64,000 bases of DNA from Albidovulum sediminicola (GTDB taxonomy: Bacteria; Pseudomonadota; Alphaproteobacteria; Rhodobacterales; Rhodobacteraceae): assembly GCF_025751575.1 (NCBI RefSeq), contig NZ_JAOWLA010000007.1:124001-188000 (forward strand). Reading direction: 5' to 3'. Position 1 is the first letter of the stretch; each line of letters begins with the position of its first letter. The notes under the pieces are model-generated. The model did not search any database. It was not told the DNA's origin and saw only the letters and a list, made by a program, of their open reading frames with translations. The position numbers were made by a program, and so were the translations under genes. Below are positions 56,298 through 64,000 of the stretch, one piece after another.

Positions 56298-57662
56298 ATG
56301 GTTAAGTCTATTTCATATCCGGCGCAGGCGCGGGCGCTTCTGGCCTTGGGCCTGCCGCTCATCGGGTCGAACATCGCGCAAATGGCGTTGCATGTGGCCG
56401 ATACCGTCATGGTGGGGCGGTACGGCACGGTCGAGCTTGCCGCCGTCGTCATCGGATCGTCGACCTTCTTCGTCGTTTTCATCCTGGGATCGGGCTTTGC
56501 GCAGGCCGTGATGCCCATGGTCGCCTCGTCACTGGCGCGCGGGGACGAGGTGCAGGTACGCCGCGATACCCGCATGGGGCTTTGGCTCTCGATTGGGTTC
56601 GCGCTGCTGACGGTGCCGTTCTTCTGGTGGTCGGGGCGCCTGCTGCATGCGGTGGGGCAGGAGCCGCGCGTGGCGGAGTTGGGGCAGGATTACCTGCGCA
56701 TCGCCGGGCTTGGCATGTTGCCCGCCCTGGTCGTGGTCGCGCTCAGAAGCCTGCTCTCGGCGCTTGAGCGCGCGGGCGTGGTCCTTTGGGCCACCCTCGC
56801 GGGGGTGCTCTTGAACATCTTCCTCAACTGGCTGCTGATCTTCGGCAACTGGGGCGCGCCGGAACTGGGGGTAAAGGGGGCGGCCATCGCCTCGGTCGCG
56901 ACGCAATTCCTGATGATGGGGCTGCTTGCGCTTTATGCCTCGTTCCACCACGAATTGCGCCGCTTCCATCTTTTCGTGCGGTTCTGGCGTCCGGACGGCA
57001 CGGTTCTGAGACAGGTCTTCCGGCTGGGCTGGCCAATCGGCCTGACGGGCCTTTTCGAAAGCGGCCTCTTCGAGGCGGCGGCGATCATGATGGGCTGGAT
57101 CGGCGCGGTGGAGCTTGCCTCGCACGGGATCGCGCTGCAGCTTGCCGCGATCACCTTCATGGTCCACCTCGGCCTGTCGAACGCGGCGACGGTCCGCGCG
57201 GGGCGCGCCTTTGGCATGGGCGATGTCGAGGGGCTGCGCGACGGCGCGCGCGTGGCAATCGTGATGTCGACAGGATTCGCCATGGCCACCGTGATTGTCT
57301 TTCTGGCCTTTCCCGGGCTGCTGATCGGCCTGTTCCTCGACCCCGCTAACCCCCAGGGGGGCGAGATCATCGCCTATGCGACCGGGCTTCTGGCGGTGGC
57401 CGCGCTTTTCCAGATGGCCGACAGCGCGCAGGTCATGGCGCTGGGGCTGCTGAGGGGAATTCACGATACGCGGGTGCCCATGATCATCGCCTCGGTCAGT
57501 TACTGGCTGATCGGGATTCCGGTGAGCTACATTCTGGCCTTCAGGCTCGGCATGGGGGGCATTGGTCTGTGGCTCGGTCTCGTGGTGGGGCTCGTGGTCG
57601 CGGCGGTGCTGCTGATGCTGCGGTTCTGGCGTTGGCGCGGCTCCGAGGTCCAGCCCGCCTGA
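56298..57662 (+). CDS. MATE family efflux transporter
   Basis: 454-residue multidrug and toxin extrusion type antiporter with 12 membrane helices in two matching bundles. Hallmarks: ALGLPLIGSNIAQMALHVADTVMVGRYG in helix 1, SGFAQAVMPMVA, LNIFLNWLLIFGNWGAPELGVKGAAIASV, and GLSNAATVRAGRAFG-type repeat in the second half. The N-terminal sequence fits the NorM branch, which couples export to sodium or protons. ATG 56298 (not GTG 56295) has AAGGG six bases upstream. Substrate unknown. Confidence 0.92.
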   Translation: MVKSISYPAQARALLALGLPLIGSNIAQMALHVADTVMVGRYGTVELAAVVIGSSTFFVVFILGSGFAQAVMPMVASSLARGDEVQVRRDTRMGLWLSIGFALLTVPFFWWSGRLLHAVGQEPRVAELGQDYLRIAGLGMLPALVVVALRSLLSALERAGVVLWATLAGVLLNIFLNWLLIFGNWGAPELGVKGAAIASVATQFLMMGLLALYASFHHELRRFHLFVRFWRPDGTVLRQVFRLGWPIGLTGLFESGLFEAAAIMMGWIGAVELASHGIALQLAAITFMVHLGLSNAATVRAGRAFGMGDVEGLRDGARVAIVMSTGFAMATVIVFLAFPGLLIGLFLDPANPQGGEIIAYATGLLAVAALFQMADSAQVMALGLLRGIHDTRVPMIIASVSYWLIGIPVSYILAFRLGMGGIGLWLGLVVGLVVAAVLLMLRFWRWRGSEVQPA

Positions 57663-57666
57663 CCGC

Positions 57667-58074
57667 TTAGCCTGCCTGATCCGGGTCTGCCCGCTCCGCC
57701 TTCTTCCGAACCAGGACGGAACGCAGGTCGTGCATCGCCAGCAAGAGCGCGTCTGTCACCTGCGCCAGCTGCGCATCGCTCGCCCGCGTCTGCGCCCAGT
57801 GCGCGGTCTGGTTGAGATGGTCGACGGTCCTGAGAATGTCGTCGGTGTCGCGCCGCGCCAGAAGCGCCTGGCGGTCGCGCAGCCAGTCCCGGATCCGGGC
57901 CATCTCGTGGTCGGGCAGCGCCCGCCCGCCCTGCGGCTTGATCTCGCCATTGCGGGTGTTGACGACGGCGATCTGCTCCATCTCGATCCGGCGCATGCGG
58001 TTCTCGGTGTCGATGCGAAACACCGCCGCGCCGTTTTCGCGGATGCGGAAGTAAAGCTCTGGCAGATCGTTCAT
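57667..58074 (-). CDS. Conserved hypothetical protein
   Basis: 135-residue soluble protein. The first half is beta-rich (LPELYFRIRENGAAVFRIDTENRMRRIEMEQIAVVNTRNGEIKPQGGRAL) and the second is helical (DILRTVDHLNQTAHWAQTRASDAQLAQVTDALLLAMHDLRSVLVRKKAE). ATG 58074 is chosen because the upstream extension (MTACAGLPSL...) looks non-coding and begins the typical region MNDLPELYF. No family recognised. Convergent with the MATE gene and 58 bases downstream of a methyltransferase gene on the same strand. Confidence 0.7.
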   Translation of the reverse strand: MNDLPELYFRIRENGAAVFRIDTENRMRRIEMEQIAVVNTRNGEIKPQGGRALPDHEMARIRDWLRDRQALLARRDTDDILRTVDHLNQTAHWAQTRASDAQLAQVTDALLLAMHDLRSVLVRKKAERADPDQAG

Positions 58075-58132
58075 TTCCGCGCCCCTTGTCGCGGTCAGAC
58101 TAGGCAGGCCCGCGCAGGCTGTCAAAGCCCGA

Positions 58133-58756
58133 TCAGCGCCTGCGCGCGACGATGAAGCGGCGCGGCGGGCGCTTGGGGAAATCGCCTGATTCCAGGATGT
58201 CGAACCCGGCGGCGCGCACCGTGCCTTCGAGCCAACCGGGCGAGAAGAAGTGCACCGGCGGCGCCTTGCCGATCGCCCGCATGAGCGACACGGCAGGCCA
58301 CATGAGCCGCCAGGGGCCGCACAGGCACGCGGTCTTCGAGATGAAGAGACCGCCGGGGGCTAGACGGTCGCGGATCTGCGCGATGGCTGCCGCCGGATCG
58401 TCCGCGAGGTGGAGCATGTTCAGCGCCAGGATCACGTCGAACTGCCCCCCGGGAAGGCGCCCGTCGTCAAGGCTCGCCTGCGCCACCTCAAGGTTGCTCA
58501 GCCCGGCTTCGGCGCATTTCGCCCGGCCGATCTCGACCATCGCCGCCGAATAATCGGTCGCGAGGTAGTGACCGACCGAGGGGGCAAGCTGAAGTGCGGT
58601 GCTGGCCGTGCCGCATCCGATCTCCAGCACCCGGTCCGTTGGCCGGAGGCGTTCCCGCATCCGGCCAAGCGTATAGTCATAGGCCGTCATGTCCGCGATC
58701 GGCGCGGCGGCGTATTTCCTGGCGGCACGGTCCCAGAAGCGCGAAGATTTCACCAT
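58133..58756 (-). CDS. Class I SAM-dependent methyltransferase
   Basis: 207-residue methyltransferase of the UbiE/type-11 kind. SAM motif I is RVLEIGCGTASTALQLAPSVGHYLATDYSAAMVEIGRAK; further motifs are FDVILALNMLHLADDP and LAPGGLFISKTACLCGP. A conserved beginning (RFWDRAARKYAAAPIADMTAYDYTLGRMRE) precedes it. AAGGAGG ribosome site seven bases before the ATG. Substrate unknown; relatives modify lipids, quinones or small phenolics. Confidence 0.88.
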   Translation of the reverse strand: MVKSSRFWDRAARKYAAAPIADMTAYDYTLGRMRERLRPTDRVLEIGCGTASTALQLAPSVGHYLATDYSAAMVEIGRAKCAEAGLSNLEVAQASLDDGRLPGGQFDVILALNMLHLADDPAAAIAQIRDRLAPGGLFISKTACLCGPWRLMWPAVSLMRAIGKAPPVHFFSPGWLEGTVRAAGFDILESGDFPKRPPRRFIVARRR

Positions 58757-58800
58757 GACGGGCCTCCTTTTCCTCCCTGAGTGATGCCGCCTCGCCCCGA

Positions 58801-60084
<1,284 letters not shown>

Positions 60085-60086
60085 TC

Positions 60087-60482
60087 ATGTCCGACGTAAC
60101 CGATGACGGATGGTACGCCAACGACATCGCCACCTTTGGCGACCGGCTGGCCGCCGCGCGCGAGGCACAAGGCCTCGCACAGGAGGAATTCGCGCAGCGC
60201 CTGGGCGTCAAGCTCAGGACGGTTCGCCACTGGGAAGAGGACGCCATGGAACCCCGCGCGAACCGACTTCAGATGATGGCCGGGATGCTTGGCGTTTCGC
60301 TCATGTGGCTTCTGACCGGCAGGGGGCAGGGCGTCGCCGCGCCGGGCGCCAATGACGGGGGCGAACTACCCCGCCTGCTGGGCGACCTGCGGGTGCTGCG
60401 CCGCGACGCGGCTGAAATCGCGGGGCGCGTCGCCGAACTGCAAAACCGGCTGGAGCGGATCGTCGCGCAGGAGGCCGCATGA
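60087..60482 (+). CDS. XRE-family helix-turn-helix regulator
   Basis: 131-residue protein. HTH: FGDRLAAAREAQGLAQEEFAQRLGVKLRTVRHWEEDAMEPRANRLQMMAGMLGVSLMWLLTG (~17-78). The C-terminal part is a short amphipathic helix (GELPRLLGDLRVLRRDAAEIAGRVAELQNRLERIVAQ), a probable dimerising coiled coil. ATG 60087 follows GAGAGGAG. Its stop overlaps the start of sdhE (ATGA), so the two are expressed together. Its target is unknown. Linking it to succinate dehydrogenase assembly is a tempting but unsupported guess. Confidence 0.9.
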   Translation: MSDVTDDGWYANDIATFGDRLAAAREAQGLAQEEFAQRLGVKLRTVRHWEEDAMEPRANRLQMMAGMLGVSLMWLLTGRGQGVAAPGANDGGELPRLLGDLRVLRRDAAEIAGRVAELQNRLERIVAQEAA

Positions 60483-60754
60483 GCGAACCGCACGAGGCCC
60501 GGCTCAAACGCCTGTCCATGCGCTCCTGGCGTAGGGGAACCAAGGAGATGGACCTGATCCTTGGCCCCTATGCCGACGCGCATCTGGCCTCGATGCGGCC
60601 CGAGACGCTTGACCTCTATGAAAGGCTCCTGGCCGAGAACGACCAGGATATCTACCCTTGGATGACCGGCGGCGCCGATGCGCCGCCGGGTCTCCAGACC
60701 ATCGTCGCGGAAATTTCGGCCTTCGCCCGGGCCCGGCATGGCCCGGCGCGCTGA
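60479..60754 (+). CDS. sdhE: FAD assembly factor SdhE
   Basis: 91-residue protein of the SdhE/SDHAF2 family, which promotes covalent attachment of FAD to the succinate dehydrogenase flavoprotein. The defining RGxxE motif is present (RRGTKEMD, R19-G20-E23), along with the helical pattern MDLILGPYAD, LYERLLAENDQDIYPWMTG. Length and motif fit well. It overlaps the XRE gene by four bases. No sdh genes are in the window. Confidence 0.92.
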   Translation: MSEPHEARLKRLSMRSWRRGTKEMDLILGPYADAHLASMRPETLDLYERLLAENDQDIYPWMTGGADAPPGLQTIVAEISAFARARHGPAR

Positions 60755-60829
60755 GGCCCTGCGCATTTAACCAAAATTTCGGCTTTCGGCCGCAGTCTGC
60801 ACCGTGACCAACGGACTGCGGAGGTGCGG

Positions 60830-61327
60830 ATGACCATTCATGCAACCCTGGAGGAGACCCCGCAGGCTGGGTTCCTGAGGGGCTATCTGGAGACGCTGGG
60901 CCTGCTCGAACGGCTTCATCGCCTGCTTCTTGACCTGATCAAGGACGAGTTTGAGCGGCTTGGCATTCTTGAGGTCAACTCGGTTCAGGCCCTTCTGCTC
61001 TTCAATATCGGCGATTCGGAGGTAACGGCGGGCGAACTCAAGACCCGTGGCTACTATCAGGGCTCGAACGTCAGCTACAACCTACGCAAGCTGGTCGAGG
61101 GTGGCTACATGCATCATGAACGTTCGACCGTCGATCGCCGCTCGGTGCGGGTGCGGCTGACGGGCGAGGGGCGGCGGGTGCGTGATACCGTCGCGGCGCT
61201 CTTCCGCCGACATGCCGAGGCGATGGAGGCGCGCGGCCTGATCGCCCGGCTGACCGCGGAAGAAACGAATACCACGCTGAAACGGCTGGAGCGTTACTGG
61301 AGCGACCAGATCCGCTACATCTACTAG
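60830..61327 (+). CDS. ldtR: LdtR-type MarR family regulator
   Basis: 165-residue winged-helix regulator. The strings LETLGLLERLHRLLLDLIKDEFERLG, EVNSVQALLLFNIGDSEVTAGELKTRGYYQGSNVSYNLRKLVEGGYM and RSTVDRRSVRVRLT are close to what I recall of LdtR, the alphaproteobacterial regulator of an L,D-transpeptidase and of stress tolerance. ATG 60830 has GGAGG five bases upstream; GTG 60824 is inside that site. The short leader (60755-60829) contains TTTAACC, a possible half-site. No transpeptidase gene is adjacent. Confidence 0.85.
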   Translation: MTIHATLEETPQAGFLRGYLETLGLLERLHRLLLDLIKDEFERLGILEVNSVQALLLFNIGDSEVTAGELKTRGYYQGSNVSYNLRKLVEGGYMHHERSTVDRRSVRVRLTGEGRRVRDTVAALFRRHAEAMEARGLIARLTAEETNTTLKRLERYWSDQIRYIY

Positions 61328-61372
61328 TGGACCGGGCCGGTCGTCCGGCGCGAATGCCGGCGGAGGCCGCCG

Positions 61373-62068
61373 TTAACCTTCGTCACCCTTGGCGCTTTCG
61401 CGAAACCCGATGACCGCGAACCCGATCTCCCGCCGCAGCTTGCGCGCCATCGCGGCCTCGTAGTCGCCGTAGTCACCCGCCTGTTCCAGGAAGGCGCCGG
61501 GGCCACGCAGGACGTTGGACAGGTAGAACGGCACCACGTCCGGGTCCGCGCCTGTGATGACGAGCCCGTTGACCAGCGTGTCGCCGAACGGAAAGGCCCG
61601 GTAGGCGTCGGAGGGGGCGAAGGCCTCGTTGTTGACCCCGTCGCCCGAGATGTCGAGCGTGCGGCGGTCGCAGTCCGGAGCCCGGCCGAGCAACATGGCC
61701 CCGTAGCCGAGGCCCGCGCCAAGGGCGGTCGGATATTCGTCGAAGCTGCGCTCTGCCGCCGCGACCCCTTCGGCGGCGCGGGTCAGGTCGGCCTCGTCCC
61801 GGATCGGGGTCCAGTCCAGCACCATCGCCTGCTGCCAGCGACCGCTCCATTCATAGACGGCGAGCGCAACCCATTGGCCGTCGACGGAAAACAGCGCCTC
61901 CTTCACCTCCTGAGACAGGAGAGCGGCCGCCAGCCCGTCGCGCTGCAACGCATATTCCTGCGCATCGACCGAGGCGGAGACATCGAGCCCCAAGGCAAGC
62001 GCGAGGCGGCAGTCCGATGCCGCTGCGGGGGGCGCGGCCAGCGCCAGCGCGATCGCCAAGGCCCTCAC
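61373..62068 (-). CDS. Exported DUF1194 (VWA-like) protein, second of tandem pair
   Basis: 231 residues with a signal peptide (VRALAIALALAAPPAAAS). The MIDAS-type DxSxS motif is LGLDVSASVDAQEY, and the conserved TLDISGDGVNNE supplies a later Asp. Other family marks: LAVYEWSGRWQQAMVLDW, YPTALGAGLGYGAMLL, DTLVNGLVI and FYLSNVLRGPGAFLE. DUF1194 proteins look like periplasmic von Willebrand A domains that bind a divalent metal; the ligand is unknown. GTG start at 62068, overlapping the upstream paralogue as GTGA. A long open frame running to 62722 is a shadow of that paralogue. Confidence 0.87.
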   Translation of the reverse strand: MRALAIALALAAPPAAASDCRLALALGLDVSASVDAQEYALQRDGLAAALLSQEVKEALFSVDGQWVALAVYEWSGRWQQAMVLDWTPIRDEADLTRAAEGVAAAERSFDEYPTALGAGLGYGAMLLGRAPDCDRRTLDISGDGVNNEAFAPSDAYRAFPFGDTLVNGLVITGADPDVVPFYLSNVLRGPGAFLEQAGDYGDYEAAMARKLRREIGFAVIGFRESAKGDEG

Positions 62069-62775
62069 CCTCGATCCCCTCGGGTCTCGACGCGGCCCAG
62101 AAGCTGTTCGGTCAACTCCCGTTCCAGCTTGCGGCGAAAGGCGCGGGGGAAGTCGGCATGGATGCGCGCGACCTCGACGAAGGCGCCCTTGCCGCTGATC
62201 AGGTGCTCCCGATAGTAGACCGCGATATCCGCCTCGTGACCGCCGATCGCGAGCCCGTTGACCAGAACGCCACCCGGGTCGCGGCGCGCCCGGACAATGT
62301 CCGGACCGTCGCCATCGTTGTTGCGCCCGTCGCCCGAGATGTCGAGCGTGCGGGCCGGACAGTCGCCCGCCCGGTTCAACAGGTCGAGGCCGTAATCCAG
62401 CGCCTCTCCCAGCGCGGTGGGTAGCCTGTCTTCGGACCGGGCATAAGCGGCGATTCGCGCCGAGATCGCGTCGATGTCGGCCTGCGATGTCACTTCCGTC
62501 CAGTCCAGGACCATCGCCTGCGCCCCCTGTCCCGACCATTCGTAAAGCGCCAGGCGAACGTGGTCCTCCGACCCCAGAAGCGCCCGGACGATTTCCGGTG
62601 CCGCGAGGGCCGCCAGGATGCCGTCGCGCTGGATCGCGTAGTCCTGCGCATCGACCGAGCGCGACACGTCGAACCCGAGCGCCAGCGCAAGCCGGCAGGC
62701 GCCCCAGCCGGGCCCCGCCCAAAGCGCCAGCGTCGCTGCCGCTACCAGTGCCCGGTATTGCCCATGCTGACCCAA
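62065..62775 (-). CDS. Exported DUF1194 (VWA-like) protein, first of tandem pair
   Basis: 236 residues, signal peptide (ALVAAATLALWAGPGWGA). Same layout as its neighbour: MIDAS motif LGFDVSRSVDAQDYA, LALYEWSGQGAQAMVLDW, LPTALGEALDYGLDLL, TLDISGDGRNNDGDGP, VNGLAIGG and YYREHLISGKGAFVE. The start at 62775 lies 34 bases inside the end of the glyoxalase gene, a long but plausible overlap, and no better start gives the signal peptide. A tandem duplication is clear. Confidence 0.87.
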   Translation of the reverse strand: MGQHGQYRALVAAATLALWAGPGWGACRLALALGFDVSRSVDAQDYAIQRDGILAALAAPEIVRALLGSEDHVRLALYEWSGQGAQAMVLDWTEVTSQADIDAISARIAAYARSEDRLPTALGEALDYGLDLLNRAGDCPARTLDISGDGRNNDGDGPDIVRARRDPGGVLVNGLAIGGHEADIAVYYREHLISGKGAFVEVARIHADFPRAFRRKLERELTEQLLGRVETRGDRG

Positions 62776-63170
62776 GGTTCCGCCGGCGCTTTCGCCTGCC
62801 CTTTCTGGAGAAGTTCGATCGAGATGTTGTCGGGGGAGCGCACGAAAGCCATCCGCCCGTCGCGCGGTGGCCGGTTGATCGTTACCCCGTTGGCCTGGAG
62901 ATGCGCGCAGGTGGCGTAGATGTCATCGACCTCATAGGCGAGGTGCCCGAAATGCCGGCTGTCCGAGGGCAACCCCTCGTCCCCATCCCAGTTCCAGGTC
63001 AGTTCCACCGGGCAGTCCTCCTGGCCCGGCGGGGCCATGAAGACGAGCGTGAAGCGCCCGCCCTCGTTGTCCCAGCGCCGGGTCTCCTTCAGCCCGAGGA
63101 GTGTGTAGAACGCCATGGACTTTTCCAGGTCGAGAACCCGGACCATCGTGTGCAGATATCGGATCGTCAT
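62742..63170 (-). CDS. gloA: Lactoylglutathione lyase (glyoxalase I)
   Basis: 142-residue glyoxalase I that isomerises the methylglyoxal-glutathione adduct to S-lactoylglutathione. Metal ligands in order: His in RYLHTMVRV, Glu in PVELTWNWD, His in FGHLAYEVDD, Glu in ISIELLQK. ATG 63170 (MTIRYLHTMVRVLDLEKSMAFYTLLGL) is the standard start; the frame is open further upstream. Transcribed ahead of the DUF1194 pair and overlapping the first of them by 34 bases. Confidence 0.95.
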   Translation of the reverse strand: MTIRYLHTMVRVLDLEKSMAFYTLLGLKETRRWDNEGGRFTLVFMAPPGQEDCPVELTWNWDGDEGLPSDSRHFGHLAYEVDDIYATCAHLQANGVTINRPPRDGRMAFVRSPDNISIELLQKGQAKAPAEPWVSMGNTGHW

Positions 63171-63324
63171 CGGTGACCGCCTTTCTTCACCGCCCAGACT
63201 AGCACCCCGCCGCTGTTTTCCAAGCCATACGGAAAAAAGCGGCCCCATACATTCCATCGTGGTGTTGCGCGCCGCCGCATCAAGATAAGGTGTATGACGA
63301 TTCGATGATCCGGAGGATGCCCCG

Positions 63325-64000
63325 ATGACCCTCACCCCCGAACAACTGGCCGAGATCGCCGAGGCCCGCGCCACCACGCGCCCCACCTTGCGCGCCACCT
63401 CGGAGGGCATGGAGCGCCACCTCTATGTCGCGCATGAGGTGCTGGACCATGGCCTTGTCCGCGTCATCGACTACATGGGCGACGACGCGGCGATCACGCA
63501 GGCCGCGCGCGTCAGCTACGGACGCGGCACCAAGGCGGTGCAGAACGACGAGGGGCTGATCCGCTACCTGATGCGGCACTGGCACTCGACCCCGTTCGAG
63601 ATGTGCGAGGTCAAGTTCCACGTCAAGCTGCCGGTCTTCGTCGCCCGCCAATGGATCCGTCATCGCACCGCGAACGTGAACGAATACTCCGCGCGTTATT
63701 CGATCCTCGACCGCGAATTCTACATTCCCGCGCCCGAACAACTGGCCGCGCAATCGACGGTGAACAACCAGGGCCGCGGCGAATTGCTTGAGGGCGATGA
63801 GGCGCAGCGCGTGCTCGACATCCTGCGCGACGACGCCATGCGCGCCTATGATCATTATGAGAACATGCTGAGCCAGGAGGGTCAGAAGGGCCTTGCCCGA
63901 GAGCTTGCCCGCATGAACCTGCCCGCGAACGTCTATACCCAGTGGTACTGGAAGGTCGATCTGCACAACCTCTTCCACTTCCTGCGCCTGCGGGCCGACG
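63325..64000 (+). CDS. thyX: FAD-dependent thymidylate synthase ThyX, N-terminal part (cut by window edge)
   Basis: The first 225 codons of ThyX, read directly from the sequence (the gene runs off the window without a stop). ThyX makes dTMP from dUMP with FAD and methylene-tetrahydrofolate. The ThyX signature [15 protein letters not shown] (112-126) is intact, and the region after [27 protein letters not shown] is typical. ATG 63325 with GGAGGA upstream. Presence of thyX fits organisms that lack or duplicate thyA, which is not in this window. Confidence 0.95.
   Translation, partial: MTLTPEQLAEIAEARATTRPTLRATSEGMERHLYVAHEVLDHGLVRVIDYMGDDAAITQAARVSYGRGTKAVQNDEGLIRYLMRHWHSTPFEMCEVKFHVKLPVFVARQWIRHRTANVNEYSARYSILDREFYIPAPEQLAAQSTVNNQGRGELLEGDEAQRVLDILRDDAMRAYDHYENMLSQEGQKGLARELARMNLPANVYTQWYWKVDLHNLFHFLRLRAD

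Noticed and set aside
61373-62722. 449-codon frame suggesting a fused DUF1194 protein
   Set aside because: Only its C-terminal 231 residues are DUF1194. The rest is the wrong frame of the upstream paralogue, and a GTG start with a signal peptide fits exactly at 62068.

Overview
The window is high-GC DNA with dense, short-spaced genes. The gene set points to an alphaproteobacterium of the order Rhodobacterales (Roseobacteraceae/Paracoccaceae type). The markers are GcrA, an LdtR-type regulator, SdhE, ThyX, DUF1194 secreted proteins, the glyQ/small membrane protein/glyS/PPDK-like series, and a short repeat at gene ends of a kind I associate with this group. Genus cannot be fixed from this window. 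No rRNA, tRNA, CRISPR array, insertion sequence or prophage was seen.

Region by region. 1-3541: two tandem TrkH potassium-uptake subunits (the first cut by the window edge) and an overlapping ThDP-dependent decarboxylase. 3582-11879: a SPOR/peptidoglycan-binding protein whose trypsin-like domain has lost its triad, then the glycyl-tRNA synthetase operon and a PPDK-like protein. 11876-20132: MeaB GTPase, a DUF3108 protein, HrpB helicase, ArgF and ArgD, and an unrecognised 468-residue protein. 20245-26987: GcrA, an ABC-2 exporter, a SleB-type cell wall hydrolase, and a folB-folP-glmM operon. 26993-34218: a formate/nitrite-type channel, ilvC facing two Lrp regulators, a class V aminotransferase, a UbiH-type monooxygenase, a HAD phosphatase and a GntR regulator.

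Two accessory blocks stand out. 34238-39175 is a three-gene operon: a repeat-bearing 421-residue protein, a 966-residue coiled-coil protein ending in an HEIGH zincin-like domain, and a CpXC zinc-ribbon protein. I recognise no described system in it; it is the best candidate here for something new. 39342-50217 is a self-contained 2-aminoethylphosphonate (AEP) module: a LysR regulator, phnW, phnA, phnY, a pbfA-like gene and an AEP ABC transporter. Together these would import AEP and convert it through phosphonoacetaldehyde and phosphonoacetate to acetate and phosphate, with PbfA admitting hydroxylated AEP.

50413-64000 returns to mostly chromosomal genes: a foreign-looking low-GC membrane protein gene behind parE, two methyltransferases, a GST, polyphosphate kinase 2, a GNAT acetyltransferase, a MATE exporter, aspartate aminotransferase, an XRE regulator coupled to SdhE, an LdtR-type regulator, tandem DUF1194 proteins, a glyoxalase I and the start of thyX.

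Local oddities inside otherwise ordinary genes include a ~300-base in-frame low-GC insertion in glyS, a PPDK-like protein with a degraded ATP-binding half, and a FolB protein with an unexpected C-terminal domain.
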